A stretch of DNA of 64,000 bases from Nitrospira tepida. Lineage in GTDB: Bacteria; Nitrospirota; Nitrospiria; Nitrospirales; Nitrospiraceae. The stretch's first letter is position 1. Each line of letters opens with the position of its first letter. The stretch spans positions 4,002,461 through 4,066,460 of the forward strand of contig NZ_OX365700.1 in the NCBI RefSeq assembly GCF_947241125.1, in the 5' to 3' direction. Positions 1-8,932 of this stretch are shown piece after piece. The notes under the pieces were generated by a model that saw only the letters and a program-made list of their open reading frames with translations, made no database searches and was not told where the DNA came from. Made by a program: the position numbers and the translations under genes.

Positions 1-5
1 GTGCG

Positions 6-809
6 ATGCTGAAGCACTTGCTGCCGATCTTTGGTCAAATGACTCTGGCACAAGTCACGCCGAAAGAGCTTGCTGCCTACAAGTGGCGACGGCTACAAGA
101 GAAGGCAGCTCCGGCCACCATCGTCAAAGAACTGGCCTTCCTGAAGGCCGCCTTCAATATGGCCATTCGTGAATGGGAATGGTGCCGGGATAATCCGGTG
201 CGGCGCGTCTCGATGGGCAAGGTTAACAATGCGCGGGTCCGCTACTGCGATGATCAGACCTTAGCGCAAATCTACCAAGCCTGCCCGGGCTGGTTGCAAC
301 CGATTGTGATGGTTGCCCGATATACGGGCCTGCGTCGGGATAACGTGGTCTCACTGCAATGGAACCAGGTGGATTTAGCGCGAGGTCTCATCGTGCTTGA
401 TCACACTAAGAATGGTGACCGCTTAGGGATACCGCTGTGCGAGCCGGTCATCAAGACCCTGGAAGCTGTGAAACCCAGCCGTCCATATGCGGATGGTCCG
501 GTGTTCCTTCAACGCAACGGAGATCCGGTCACGGGTGATATGGTCACTATTGCCTTTCGGCGGGCTTGTAGAGCGGTCGGAGTGGCGGACTTCCGCTTCC
601 ATGACTTGCGTCATACCTTTGCGTCGGCCCTTGTCCAACGGGGTGTTGATCTCTATCGCGTCCAGCGGCTGTTAGGCCATCGCGATGGACGGATGACACA
701 GCGTTACGCACACTTGGCACCTGAGAATTTGAGAGAAGCCGTTCAGGTGTTCAAGGATGATTATCACAAAATTAGCACAGGTTCCATGCTCGACACTCAC
801 CCGATTTAG
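6..809 (+). CDS. Tyrosine recombinase / phage-type integrase, probably 5'-truncated by the window edge
   Basis: Site-specific recombinase of the tyrosine integrase family. The catalytic set is visible: Arg in ARYTGLRRDNV, the HDLRH box (His and second Arg), and a C-terminal LLGHRD...RYAHL segment with His and the nucleophilic Tyr. The N-terminal part looks like a SAM-like core-binding domain, but no arm-binding domain is seen and the first ATG lies 6 bases from the edge, so the gene probably begins upstream. It ends 20 bp from the 3' end of tRNA-Glu, the usual geometry of an integrase at the end of a genomic island inserted in a tRNA gene. It differs clearly in sequence from the second integrase at 56604-57827. 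Confidence 0.9.
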   Translation: MLKHLLPIFGQMTLAQVTPKELAAYKWRRLQEKAAPATIVKELAFLKAAFNMAIREWEWCRDNPVRRVSMGKVNNARVRYCDDQTLAQIYQACPGWLQPIVMVARYTGLRRDNVVSLQWNQVDLARGLIVLDHTKNGDRLGIPLCEPVIKTLEAVKPSRPYADGPVFLQRNGDPVTGDMVTIAFRRACRAVGVADFRFHDLRHTFASALVQRGVDLYRVQRLLGHRDGRMTQRYAHLAPENLREAVQVFKDDYHKISTGSMLDTHPI

Positions 810-828
810 TTAACTGCCTGAAAATACG

Positions 829-906
829 TGGTGGTCCCAACGGGATTCGAACCCGTGTCTGAGCCTTGAGAGGGCTCCGTCCTAGGCCAGGCTAGACGAT
901 GGGACC
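829..906 (-). tRNA. tRNA-Glu (anticodon CUC), CCA encoded
   Basis: The reverse strand folds as a tRNA: acceptor GGTCCC pairs with GGGACC followed by A-CCA, the T arm has GGGTTCGAATCCC, and the anticodon loop CTCTCAA gives CUC. Its 3' end faces the integrase on its left, so it is the probable attachment gene of an island lying left of the window. Confidence 0.95.
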
Positions 907-1067
907 AGCCGGGTCATGTGTCGATCGGAGAGCGGTCGCCGCAAGAGGCGGACTGTATCACAGGGTTTTCCTGCTTTTCAAATGGGCATGTCGCGCCAGT
1001 CACACCACCTGCCCGCGGACACTTCCCGCTCTTGCTTAACGGCCATTCTGTCCCGTAAGGTTGGCCC

Positions 1068-1514
1068 ATGCTGCGACCGATCCGGCGCTCATGGCCGCCC
1101 CTGTCCGGCATCCTGCTATTGCCGATCATGCTGAGCTCACTCTCCTCCTGCGCGTTGCTTGATGAGATTGCAGAAGGCACCGCCGTGCGTATTGATTGCT
1201 CGCCCTCGGCTCCCCTGCCGATCCCGGCGAACCGAACCATTCCCATCCGATACACGGAGCCCACCCTGCAACAGAACGGGCAACCCCTTGGCTACCTGTC
1301 GCACACCACCATCTACTATGACGTGGGGAGCGGGGCCCGCGAGTACACGAAGCACAGCGCGACGAAGGTCACGGGCGGCGGGGCTGTCGCCAGAGAGGTG
1401 ATCATTCCGGCTGGAGCCGGCAACAGTCCCACGGCGAAGATCTGCGTGACCGCGACCAATTCGGCAGGGGAAGGCCCTCCGGCCTTTATGGAAGCCGCTG
1501 CCCCTGCTCCCTGA
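1068..1514 (+). CDS. Small lipoprotein with a fibronectin-III-like fold
   Basis: 148 aa. The N-terminus is basic (RPIRRSW), followed by a hydrophobic stretch and a lipobox LSSC near residue 26, so it should be lipidated and anchored facing the periplasm or cell surface. The mature part has a tentative fibronectin type III pattern (TIYYD..., then KICVTATNSAGEGPPA near the end); this fold call is inference. It ends in a proline/alanine tail. It stands alone, 160 bp from tRNA-Glu. No enzymatic motif is visible; function unknown. Confidence 0.7.
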   Translation: MLRPIRRSWPPLSGILLLPIMLSSLSSCALLDEIAEGTAVRIDCSPSAPLPIPANRTIPIRYTEPTLQQNGQPLGYLSHTTIYYDVGSGAREYTKHSATKVTGGGAVAREVIIPAGAGNSPTAKICVTATNSAGEGPPAFMEAAAPAP

Positions 1515-1787
1515 CCCCCTTTCCCACCCCTCCGGCTCTTTCACCTCAGCCACGAGCGCACACCACGTTCCGTTTGTCACGCACAACCTTTTCAGCAATC
1601 CCTTGAGAGCCCCGCAGTCGGGCATGGAGCAAATCTCCGGTTTGCGCTATGATACGGCCCGCTTTTCGTCGATGAGCACGTCTATCGGAACCGGGACAGG
1701 GCTGGATCGCGATCCTTCCGCATCGAGCTTCACGATGCCGTCCGTTCACCAGGCGCAAGCCGCCGGCCCCACTTCCCGGAGCCGGCC

Positions 1788-2276
1788 ATGATGCCTCCGT
1801 CCGGAGCGAAGCGGGGCGACGCGGTGCTGGAAATCAAGCTGGGCTCGAACATCGTGCGGGACTCCAACGGCGTCCTCAAGTTCCAGGGCAAGGAGCAGCT
1901 CGTTCTCGAATGCCGGTCCGGGCAACTGTGGCTGACGATGGATTTCTACGACGAGCGTGGCGCGCACATCGCCCATGTGCGCCGCAACCAGTGGGCCTTC
2001 AACGAGGGCCATCGCTTCATCCTCCAGACCAATTCGCCCGCGCTCGCGCCCTTCAGCTCAGGTCCGTGGGTCACGGTCACGGATCAAGAAACCGGCGAGG
2101 TATTCCTTGAGGCGGTCATGACGCCGGAAGGCCGCATCGAGATGATCCGCGGCCGATTCTTCACCCACAAGGGGGAGCGCGTGGAGGTCACGCCGCACGT
2201 GTGCCGAGTCGGCTCCGCCGTCTCCCATTTCGGCGAGGTATTTGAATGTCGAGGCGGGCCGGCCGCCATCGGCTGA
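1788..2276 (+). CDS. Conserved hypothetical protein
   Basis: 162 aa, no signal peptide or membrane segment. It is rich in beta-type sequence (EQLVLECRSGQLWLTMDFYDERGAHIAHVRRNQWAF...), which suggests a small beta-sandwich or barrel; I do not recognise the family. Two ATGs (1788 and 1791) are adjacent and the exact start is undecided. It lies 39 bp upstream of the next gene on the same strand and may be cotranscribed with it and dinB. Confidence 0.6.
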   Translation: MMPPSGAKRGDAVLEIKLGSNIVRDSNGVLKFQGKEQLVLECRSGQLWLTMDFYDERGAHIAHVRRNQWAFNEGHRFILQTNSPALAPFSSGPWVTVTDQETGEVFLEAVMTPEGRIEMIRGRFFTHKGERVEVTPHVCRVGSAVSHFGEVFECRGGPAAIG

Positions 2277-2315
2277 GCGCCCTGGTGCGCCGACCGACCC
2301 GACGAGACCGCCGCG

Positions 2316-2744
2316 ATGTCTGACCAAGTGCCTCCCAGCGTGCAAGCCTTCCTCGTCTGCGACACCGTGATCGAGGACAGCCTCACGCACAAGAAAAGCC
2401 TCATCGGGCTCTTCACCCACCTGCAGGCCCAGGTGTTTCCCTGCCAGCACCAGCAACTCGGCGTCTACTTCTGCCTCACCGACGCGCAAGGCCCCTACCA
2501 GTTCGACATCACGCTCGTCTATCTCAACACCGACCAGGTGATCTGCCGCGCGTCCCTTCCCAGCGTCGAGATCCGGGACCGGTTGCAGATCTCCGATTTC
2601 GGCATCAACATCCCGGCTCTGGTGTTTCCCGCTCCCGGCCGGTACGAGTTTCGCCTTATGATGTCCCGCCGCCTGATCGCGCAGAAGGATTTTCACGTCA
2701 TCCAGGCGTCGATGCCGCCCGGGCCGCCGGCCCAGCCGTCGTAG
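2316..2744 (+). CDS. Conserved hypothetical protein, DUF6941-like
   Basis: 142 aa cytosolic protein. The pattern PSVQAFLVCDTVIEDSLTHKKSLIGLFTHL near the N-terminus, followed by alternating beta strands and FPAPGRYEFRLMMS near the C-terminus, resembles the DUF6941 family as I remember it; the family call is tentative and no function is known. The last 12 residues are a proline-rich tail. The stop is 22 bp from dinB, so the two are probably cotranscribed. Confidence 0.6.
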   Translation: MSDQVPPSVQAFLVCDTVIEDSLTHKKSLIGLFTHLQAQVFPCQHQQLGVYFCLTDAQGPYQFDITLVYLNTDQVICRASLPSVEIRDRLQISDFGINIPALVFPAPGRYEFRLMMSRRLIAQKDFHVIQASMPPGPPAQPS

Positions 2745-2766
2745 CCAGCCACCCGCACCCCGCCCC

Positions 2767-3840
2767 ATGCGACTCGTGGCGCACGTGGACATGGACGCCT
2801 TCTTCGCCGCGATCGAGGAGCGCGACCGCCCCGAGCTGCGCGGCCGCCCGATCGCGATCGGCGCGGACCCCCTTGAGGGGCGCGGGCGCGGCGTCGTGGC
2901 CACCGCCAACTATGCGGCGCGGGCCTACGGCCTCCACTCGGCGCAACCGATCTCGCAAGCCTGGCGCGACGCCGAGCGGGCCAGGAAACAAGGCCGGCCC
3001 CCCGTCGTCTTTTTGCGTCCCAACATGACCAAGTATGCGACGGTGTCCGGCGAGATCATGACCCTATGCCGACGCTATGCCGACCTCGTCGAACAGGCCA
3101 GCATCGACGAGGCCTACCTCGACCTCAGTCCATCCGGCTCGTTCGAAGCCGCCGAAGACCTCTGCCGCAGGCTCAAACAGGAAGTCCGGGACCAGGAACG
3201 GCTCACCATGTCGATCGGCTTAGGCCCCAACAAGCTGATCGCCAAGATCGCATCGGGGTTCCGGAAGCCCGACGGCTTGACCGTGGTCAGGCCGGAGGAA
3301 GTCGAAGCCTTTCTGGCGCCGCTCCCCATCCGGACGATTCCGGGAATCGGGCCGAAGACCGAGACGATCCTGGCGCAACAGGGCATCCTGCGGATCAGCG
3401 ACCTGGCGGCCCGCACCAAGGACGACCTCTGCGCCTCGTTCGGGAAACGCGGGGCGGATTTTTATGAGAGGGCCAGGGGGCGGGACGACTCGCCGGTGTC
3501 CTCGGAATGGACCCCGAAATCGATCAGCGAGCAGGAAACCTTCGCCACCGACACGCGCGACGCCACCTACTTGCTCGACCAGCTCGCCCGCATGTGCGGG
3601 CACGTGATGGAACGGGTCCGAGCTGAAGGATTCTCGCAGGTCGGGACCGTGGCGGTGACGGTGCGGTTCGCGGATTTCGAAACGAGTTCGCGCGCCCATA
3701 CGCTCGACGCCCCGACCTCGGATGCGCGGCTAGTCCAGGCCGAGGCAATCAAGCTGCTCCTGCCGTTTCTCGACAAGCGACGCAATCCGAAGGGCAAGGC
3801 GATCCGGCTGCTGGGCGTCCGCGTGGAGCGATTGGCTTGA
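2767..3840 (+). CDS. dinB: DNA polymerase IV (Y-family translesion polymerase)
   Basis: 357 aa, the normal length for DinB. It copies damaged DNA during SOS or stress tolerance. Visible hallmarks are HVDMDAFFAAIEERD at residues 6-20 with the first catalytic Asp, ASIDEAYLDLS with the second acidic pair around residue 115, and the helix-hairpin-helix TIPGIGPKTE near residue 195; the little-finger domain follows. The C-terminus lacks an obvious beta-clamp motif QLxLF. No LexA box was identified upstream. It converges on the cadherin-like gene at 3884. Confidence 0.96.
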   Translation: MRLVAHVDMDAFFAAIEERDRPELRGRPIAIGADPLEGRGRGVVATANYAARAYGLHSAQPISQAWRDAERARKQGRPPVVFLRPNMTKYATVSGEIMTLCRRYADLVEQASIDEAYLDLSPSGSFEAAEDLCRRLKQEVRDQERLTMSIGLGPNKLIAKIASGFRKPDGLTVVRPEEVEAFLAPLPIRTIPGIGPKTETILAQQGILRISDLAARTKDDLCASFGKRGADFYERARGRDDSPVSSEWTPKSISEQETFATDTRDATYLLDQLARMCGHVMERVRAEGFSQVGTVAVTVRFADFETSSRAHTLDAPTSDARLVQAEAIKLLLPFLDKRRNPKGKAIRLLGVRVERLA

Positions 3841-3883
3841 GCGCGTGTGACGAATTGGCCGCGCCGGGCGGCGCGTCCGTGCG

Positions 3884-6094
3884 CTACCGGTTGACCGTTA
3901 CATTATAGGTCACGGTCGTCACCTGATCCTGCGCCCGCACGAGGACCGTGATCGGAGTCGAAGGCCCGGTGAGCGGCACCTGCAGCGTCGTGCCTGAGGC
4001 GACCGCCGCCCCATTGATCGTGATCGAGGCGTTCGGCTCCTGCACCGTCGCCGTCACGTTCGCGGCGGCCGTAAAGAGCCCGGCGCCGTTGACCGTGTAC
4101 GTCGTCACGGACGGGCTGAACACCGGGAGCATGAACCCGGGAGTGACCTGTAACCCTGCCAGCAAGGCATTGGAGGACGGCGCCCTCGTGATGGTGACCG
4201 AATAGGTCTTGGTCGTCACCCCATCCACCGCCCTCACCAAAATGGTCACGCTGTTCTGACCGACCGCAAGCGCGACCGGCCCGAAGGCTTGACCCGACGG
4301 CACAGATTGGCCGTTGATTGTCAATGTGGAGGTGGCATCTTCCACTGTGGCTGTGACGGTCGTGGAGGTGGTCTCGTTCGGTACCGAGAGCGTATAGCTG
4401 GTGACCGAAGGGCTGAACGGAGGCGTCGGCGACCCGGCCGAGAGACTAAGACTCGCCAGATTAACGTTGGCCGCGCGGGTGATCGTAACCGTATAGGTCT
4501 TGGTCGCCCCGTTCAACGCCCGCACGATGATCGTCACTTGATTCGGCCCGACGTTCAGTGCAATGGGACCGAAGGCCTGGCCGGAATTGGCCGCCGCGCC
4601 GTTGATCGTGAGCGTGGCTGTGGGATCCTGCACCGTTGCGGTCACGGTCGTGCTCGTCGTCGTATTGAGGACCTCCAGACTGTACGTCGTGGTGCCGGCG
4701 CTGAAGCCGGGCGACAGGGGACCGGCCGATACAATCAGTCCGGCGAGATCGGTCGAGACCGTGCGCTCCACGGTCACCGTATAGGTCTTCGTCGTGCCGT
4801 TCTGCGCCGTCACGACGATCAGGATCTGGTTCGTCCCCACGTTCAACGCGATGGGCGGTGACGCTTGCCCCGATCCCACCGGCTGACCGTTGACCTGCAC
4901 CGAGGCCGTCTCGTCGGCGACGGTCGCGGTCACAGTCGTGCTTGCGGTCGTGCTGGGCACCGAGAGACTGTAATCCAGCTGGTCTTCGGAAAAGGCCGGC
5001 GAGAATGATCCGGCCGACAACGCCAACGCGGACAGGTTGGCATTGCTCGACGGCGGGCGGGTGATCTCGATCGTGTAGACCTTCGCGGTTCCATCCTGCG
5101 CCGTCACTCGAACCGTCAAGATATTCACCCCGATGGTCAAGCCGATCGGCCCGAATGGCTGCCCGGAGGTGGCCGGGGTGCCATTCACCGTCAGGGAGGC
5201 GGTGGCGTCGGCAACGACGGCCGTAATCGTCGTTTGCGTGGTCGAATTCCCCGTGGCAATCCTGTAGCTGGTTTGGTCCGGGGTGAACCCCGGAGACAGG
5301 GCGCCCGCCGACAGGGACAGTGACGCGAGGTCGGCAATCCCGGACGCGCCGCGGACGATGGCTACCGAGTAGGTCTTGACCGCGCCGCCCGGAGCCGTCA
5401 CCACGATCGTCACGGCATTCGGTCCCAAGTTGAGGGGGATCGGACCAAACGTTTCGCCGGACCGGGCCGGAAGATTATTGATCGCGACGGTGGCGGTGGT
5501 ATCGGCGGTCGTGACGGTAATGGTCGTGCTCGTGGTGGAGTTGGCCGCCAAGACCGAATAGGCCAACACCTGCGGATCGAAGCGCGGGCTCAATCCCCCG
5601 GCAGACACCTGCAAGCTCGCAAGATCGGCGATCGCCGCAGCAGCGCGGGTCACCACGATGGTGTAGGTCTTGTTGAATCCCGGCCCGTCCACGACCACGG
5701 TCACGGTGGTCTGGCCGACCGCGAGCGGGATCGGCCCGAACGGTTGGCCCGGCGTCGCCGCCTGATTATTGATGCTGATCTTGGCCAGCCGTTCGGCCGC
5801 CGTCGCCGTCACGGTGGTACTGGTGGTGGCGTTGGGGACGAGCACGGCGTAACTCGTCACGGCTGGATCGAAGGCCGGGGACAGCGCGCCGGCCGACACC
5901 ACCAGCGAGGCCAGGTCGCCCGGCGTGCTGCCCGGTGGACCGGGCGGAGGATCGGAACTTGGAATGCATCCTCCTGCGGCGGCAAGCAGCAGCCCTTGCA
6001 GAAGCACGAAGGTGGATTTCCGTCTTGAACAGACAACAGCCCAATGCAGCCCCCCGCTCTGGCGAGGACTGCGCGATGGGGCAGCGGATGGCAT
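3884..6094 (-). CDS. Cadherin-like beta-sandwich lipoprotein, seven repeats
   Basis: 736 aa. An N-terminal signal ends in a lipobox AAGGC, followed by IPSSDPPPGPP, so the product should be a lipoprotein on the cell surface or periplasmic face. The rest is seven repeats of about 95 residues, each opening with (A/T)(D/N)LAxLxxSAGxLSPxF and closing with TKTYTVxIxR, the pattern of the cadherin-like beta-sandwich family (Pfam Cadherin-like). Such domains are generally adhesive or structural; the ligand is unknown. It starts 14 bp after the stop of the next paralogue and is probably its operon partner. No Shine-Dalgarno is seen at this ATG, so a downstream start is possible. Confidence 0.88.
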   Translation of the reverse strand: MPSAAPSRSPRQSGGLHWAVVCSRRKSTFVLLQGLLLAAAGGCIPSSDPPPGPPGSTPGDLASLVVSAGALSPAFDPAVTSYAVLVPNATTSTTVTATAAERLAKISINNQAATPGQPFGPIPLAVGQTTVTVVVDGPGFNKTYTIVVTRAAAAIADLASLQVSAGGLSPRFDPQVLAYSVLAANSTTSTTITVTTADTTATVAINNLPARSGETFGPIPLNLGPNAVTIVVTAPGGAVKTYSVAIVRGASGIADLASLSLSAGALSPGFTPDQTSYRIATGNSTTQTTITAVVADATASLTVNGTPATSGQPFGPIGLTIGVNILTVRVTAQDGTAKVYTIEITRPPSSNANLSALALSAGSFSPAFSEDQLDYSLSVPSTTASTTVTATVADETASVQVNGQPVGSGQASPPIALNVGTNQILIVVTAQNGTTKTYTVTVERTVSTDLAGLIVSAGPLSPGFSAGTTTYSLEVLNTTTSTTVTATVQDPTATLTINGAAANSGQAFGPIALNVGPNQVTIIVRALNGATKTYTVTITRAANVNLASLSLSAGSPTPPFSPSVTSYTLSVPNETTSTTVTATVEDATSTLTINGQSVPSGQAFGPVALAVGQNSVTILVRAVDGVTTKTYSVTITRAPSSNALLAGLQVTPGFMLPVFSPSVTTYTVNGAGLFTAAANVTATVQEPNASITINGAAVASGTTLQVPLTGPSTPITVLVRAQDQVTTVTYNVTVNR

Positions 6095-6108
6095 CTGTGA
6101 GTTGGGGC

Positions 6109-7485
6109 TTATTTGTTGACGGTCACGGAATAGGTCACGGTCGTGACGGTATCTTGGGCGCGCACGAGAATCGTAATCAGAGTGGATGGCGTAGGGAGCG
6201 GCACCTGTAGCGTCGTGCCGGAATCCACGGACATGCCATTGATGGTGATCGTGGCATTGGGCTCTTGAACCGTGGCGGTCACATTCGCAGTGGTGGTAAA
6301 GAGCCCGGCGTTGATGACCGTGTAGGTCGTAGTGCCGGGACTAAACGGCGGGATCATGGCACCGGGGGTGACCGTCAATGTCGACAGGAGCGCATTCGAC
6401 GAAGGGGCCCGGGTGATCACGACGGTGTAGGTCTTGACCGTGATTCGATCAGGGGCCATCACTGACACGGCAAAACTATTGGGGCCGACGTTGAGGGGCA
6501 CCGGGCCAAAGACCTGCCCGGAGGCCACCGGCTGTCCGTTGATCGCCAAGGTAGAGCCGGCCTGCTCGATCGTCGCCGTGATCGTGGTCGAGGCGGTTTC
6601 GTTCGGAACATTGACCTGGTATTCCGTCACATCCTTGTTGAACGGCGGGCTCAAGGCTCCGGCCGAAACTGCCAGGCTCGCAAGATTGACGTTCGCCTGT
6701 CTGGTGACCACCACGGTGTAGCTGCGGGTCGAGCCGTTTTGAGCCGTCACGACCACCACGATGTTGTTGGCCCCGACGTTCAAGGGGATCGCCGGGGAGG
6801 GCTGGCCGCTCGGCACCGATTGGTTATTGATCGTGATTTTGGCTGCCGGGTCTTCTGCCGTGGCTGTCACGATGACCTGCGTCGTTGAGAACGGCACCGA
6901 GGCGCTGTAGGAGGTTTGATCCCCGTTGAAGGAGGGGTTGAGACTGCCGGTCGACAGAACCAGACTCGCGAGTCTATTACTCCCCGGCGCCGCCCGATTG
7001 ATAACGAGGTTGTAGATTCGCGTCTGCCCGCTGGGCGCCGTTTCCTCCACCAACACCGCCACCGGATTGGACCCGAGGGAGAGGTTGATCCCAACAGCCT
7101 GTCCGGAGGAAACCGACTGATTGTTGATCCTCATCCTGGCCAGTTGCGGATTTGCGAGCGTCGCGGTCACGGCCACGCTGGTGGTTTGATTCGAGACCGA
7201 CACCACGTAACTGGTGACGGTGGGAGAAAACGCGGGAGAGAGCGGCCGGTCCTGCCCCCCCTCCTGCACTTGCAGCGAGGCCAGGTCGAGCGCCGGATTT
7301 TCCGAAACCGGTGGAGAATCAGGATCGGGAATACAGCCGGGCAGCAAGAGCAGGAACGCCAATACAGAGAGGCATCCCTGCCACCAGGGTTGCCACGAGG
7401 TTGTCTTCTTGAAAAGGCGTAGGGACCGCACCAATGGCGGTCTTAACACAATCGCAAGGGCAACACAATATGTGGGGGAAACCAT
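6109..7485 (-). CDS. Cadherin-like beta-sandwich lipoprotein, four repeats
   Basis: 458 aa. The N-terminus carries a hydrophobic stretch ending in the lipobox LLPGC, followed by IPDPDSPP. Four cadherin-like repeats follow, opening at LDLASLQV, NRLASLVL, VNLASLAV and ALLSTLTV. Its last repeat closely resembles the last repeat of the 3884-6094 paralogue (LSTLTVTPGAMIPPFSP against LAGLQVTPGFMLPVFSP), so the two genes share a terminal module. The annotated ATG gives an unusually long leader before the lipobox; a start nearer KKTTSWQPWW is plausible. Confidence 0.86.
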   Translation of the reverse strand: MVSPTYCVALAIVLRPPLVRSLRLFKKTTSWQPWWQGCLSVLAFLLLLPGCIPDPDSPPVSENPALDLASLQVQEGGQDRPLSPAFSPTVTSYVVSVSNQTTSVAVTATLANPQLARMRINNQSVSSGQAVGINLSLGSNPVAVLVEETAPSGQTRIYNLVINRAAPGSNRLASLVLSTGSLNPSFNGDQTSYSASVPFSTTQVIVTATAEDPAAKITINNQSVPSGQPSPAIPLNVGANNIVVVVTAQNGSTRSYTVVVTRQANVNLASLAVSAGALSPPFNKDVTEYQVNVPNETASTTITATIEQAGSTLAINGQPVASGQVFGPVPLNVGPNSFAVSVMAPDRITVKTYTVVITRAPSSNALLSTLTVTPGAMIPPFSPGTTTYTVINAGLFTTTANVTATVQEPNATITINGMSVDSGTTLQVPLPTPSTLITILVRAQDTVTTVTYSVTVNK

Positions 7486-7587
7486 CCAAACCTACACCCA
7501 CTGGAGCGGGGCAGCAGTCAGCACCTTGTTCAAACTGCGATCACCAAGCATGAGTGTTGGTGTTGGTATTCGAATCTGAGCGTTCCG

Positions 7588-8901
7588 CTAATCCTTCTCC
7601 ACATCGACCCGATAGGTCCTGGTGTTGCCGTTCTGCGCCCGCACCTCGATATTGATGCGGGTGGTATTCGACAGCAGCAGGACGGCGGCGGATGATTGCC
7701 CTGGGTTTGCAGGCCCGTTGTTGATTTTCACGGTCGCGCTCGAATCCTGCGCCGTAGCCGTGACCGTGGTGGAGAAGGTCGTTTTGGAGGTCTCCACATC
7801 ATAACTGGTTCTGGTTGGACTGAAGGGAGGCTGGAGCGCCCCCGCGGAAACGACGAGGTTGGACAGGTTCGCGTTCGAGGAAGCCCCGCGCGCCACCTCG
7901 ACCGTATAGGTCTTGACCGTCACCCCGTCCTGGGCCCGCACCGTGATCGTGATCTGTGTGGTGGTGCCGGAGGGATTCAACGGGATCGGCCCGAACGGGA
8001 CGCCCGAGACCGCCGGTTGGCCGTTGATCGTGAGGCTGGAGCTGGCGACCTGCACCGTGGCAGTCACCGTCGTGGTCGCGGTCGTGCTGGCGGTGGTGAC
8101 CGAATAGTTGACGGTATTGGGGTTGAAGGGGGGGCTCAGCGGACCCGCCGACAACTGGAGCGTGGACAGATTGGCGTTGCCGGGCCCGGCCCGGTTCACG
8201 AAAACCCTGTAGGTCTTGGTCGTGCCATTCACCGCCGTGACGACAATGGTGATGGTGTTGGTGCCCGTCGCCAGGTTGATCGGGTTGGACGGCTGGCCGG
8301 AGGTCGCCGGTTGGCCGTTGATCGTGAACGTCGCGCGCTCATCGGAGAGCGTGGCCGTCACGGTCGTCTGCGTCGTCGTCGAGGGCGCAGAGACCGAATA
8401 GTCGGTCGTGGCCGGGTCGAAATCCGGCGACAGGGGGCCGGCGGACAGTTCCAGGCCGAAGAGATCGGCAGGCCCGCCCCGCGTGACCACCACGGTGTAG
8501 CTTTTCGTGGCACCGGGCGCATCCACGACCACCGTCACCGGGTTGATGCCGACATCCAGGGGAATCGGGCCGAAGGGTTGGCCCGACACGGCCGGCTGAT
8601 TGTTGACCGCGAGCTTGGCCGAGGCATTGGCGGCGGTGGCCGTGAGCATGGTTGAGTCGGTCCCATGCGGCGCCATCACGTCATAATTGGTGACGGCGGG
8701 AGTGAAAGCAGGGTTGAGCGGACCGGCCGAGAGCTCCATCGTCGAGAGATCGGCGGGCGAGGGGCCGGCGGCGGGACTATCTCCATCCGGAATGCAGCCG
8801 GCCGTGATGAGCGCCGTGACGGCCAGCATCGCGACCGTTCGCAAAAAGGCAGACGGGGCGTGAGTCTCAGACCCGATTGCTGTCCGGATGCGGTGTTGCA
8901 T
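7588..8901 (-). CDS. Cadherin-like beta-sandwich lipoprotein, four repeats
   Basis: 437 aa with a clear signal peptide (FLRTVAMLAVTALITAGC) and the shared IPDGDSP stretch after the lipid-accepting Cys. Four repeats open at ADLSTMEL, ADLFGLEL, ANLSTLQL and ANLSNLVV. It is 31 bp downstream of the paralogue at 8933-11545 and about 100 bp upstream of 6109-7485, consistent with one minus-strand operon. Predicted role: surface adhesion or matrix structure (inference from the fold). Confidence 0.88.
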   Translation of the reverse strand: MQHRIRTAIGSETHAPSAFLRTVAMLAVTALITAGCIPDGDSPAAGPSPADLSTMELSAGPLNPAFTPAVTNYDVMAPHGTDSTMLTATAANASAKLAVNNQPAVSGQPFGPIPLDVGINPVTVVVDAPGATKSYTVVVTRGGPADLFGLELSAGPLSPDFDPATTDYSVSAPSTTTQTTVTATLSDERATFTINGQPATSGQPSNPINLATGTNTITIVVTAVNGTTKTYRVFVNRAGPGNANLSTLQLSAGPLSPPFNPNTVNYSVTTASTTATTTVTATVQVASSSLTINGQPAVSGVPFGPIPLNPSGTTTQITITVRAQDGVTVKTYTVEVARGASSNANLSNLVVSAGALQPPFSPTRTSYDVETSKTTFSTTVTATAQDSSATVKINNGPANPGQSSAAVLLLSNTTRINIEVRAQNGNTRTYRVDVEKD

Positions 8902-8932
8902 GGGTATGACCTTGTGACCTGTTGGTGAAAAT

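Noticed and set aside
4289-4861. Open frames on the plus strand throughout the cadherin-like genes
   Set aside because: They repeat with the domain period and are the reverse reading of Thr/Val-rich repeats.
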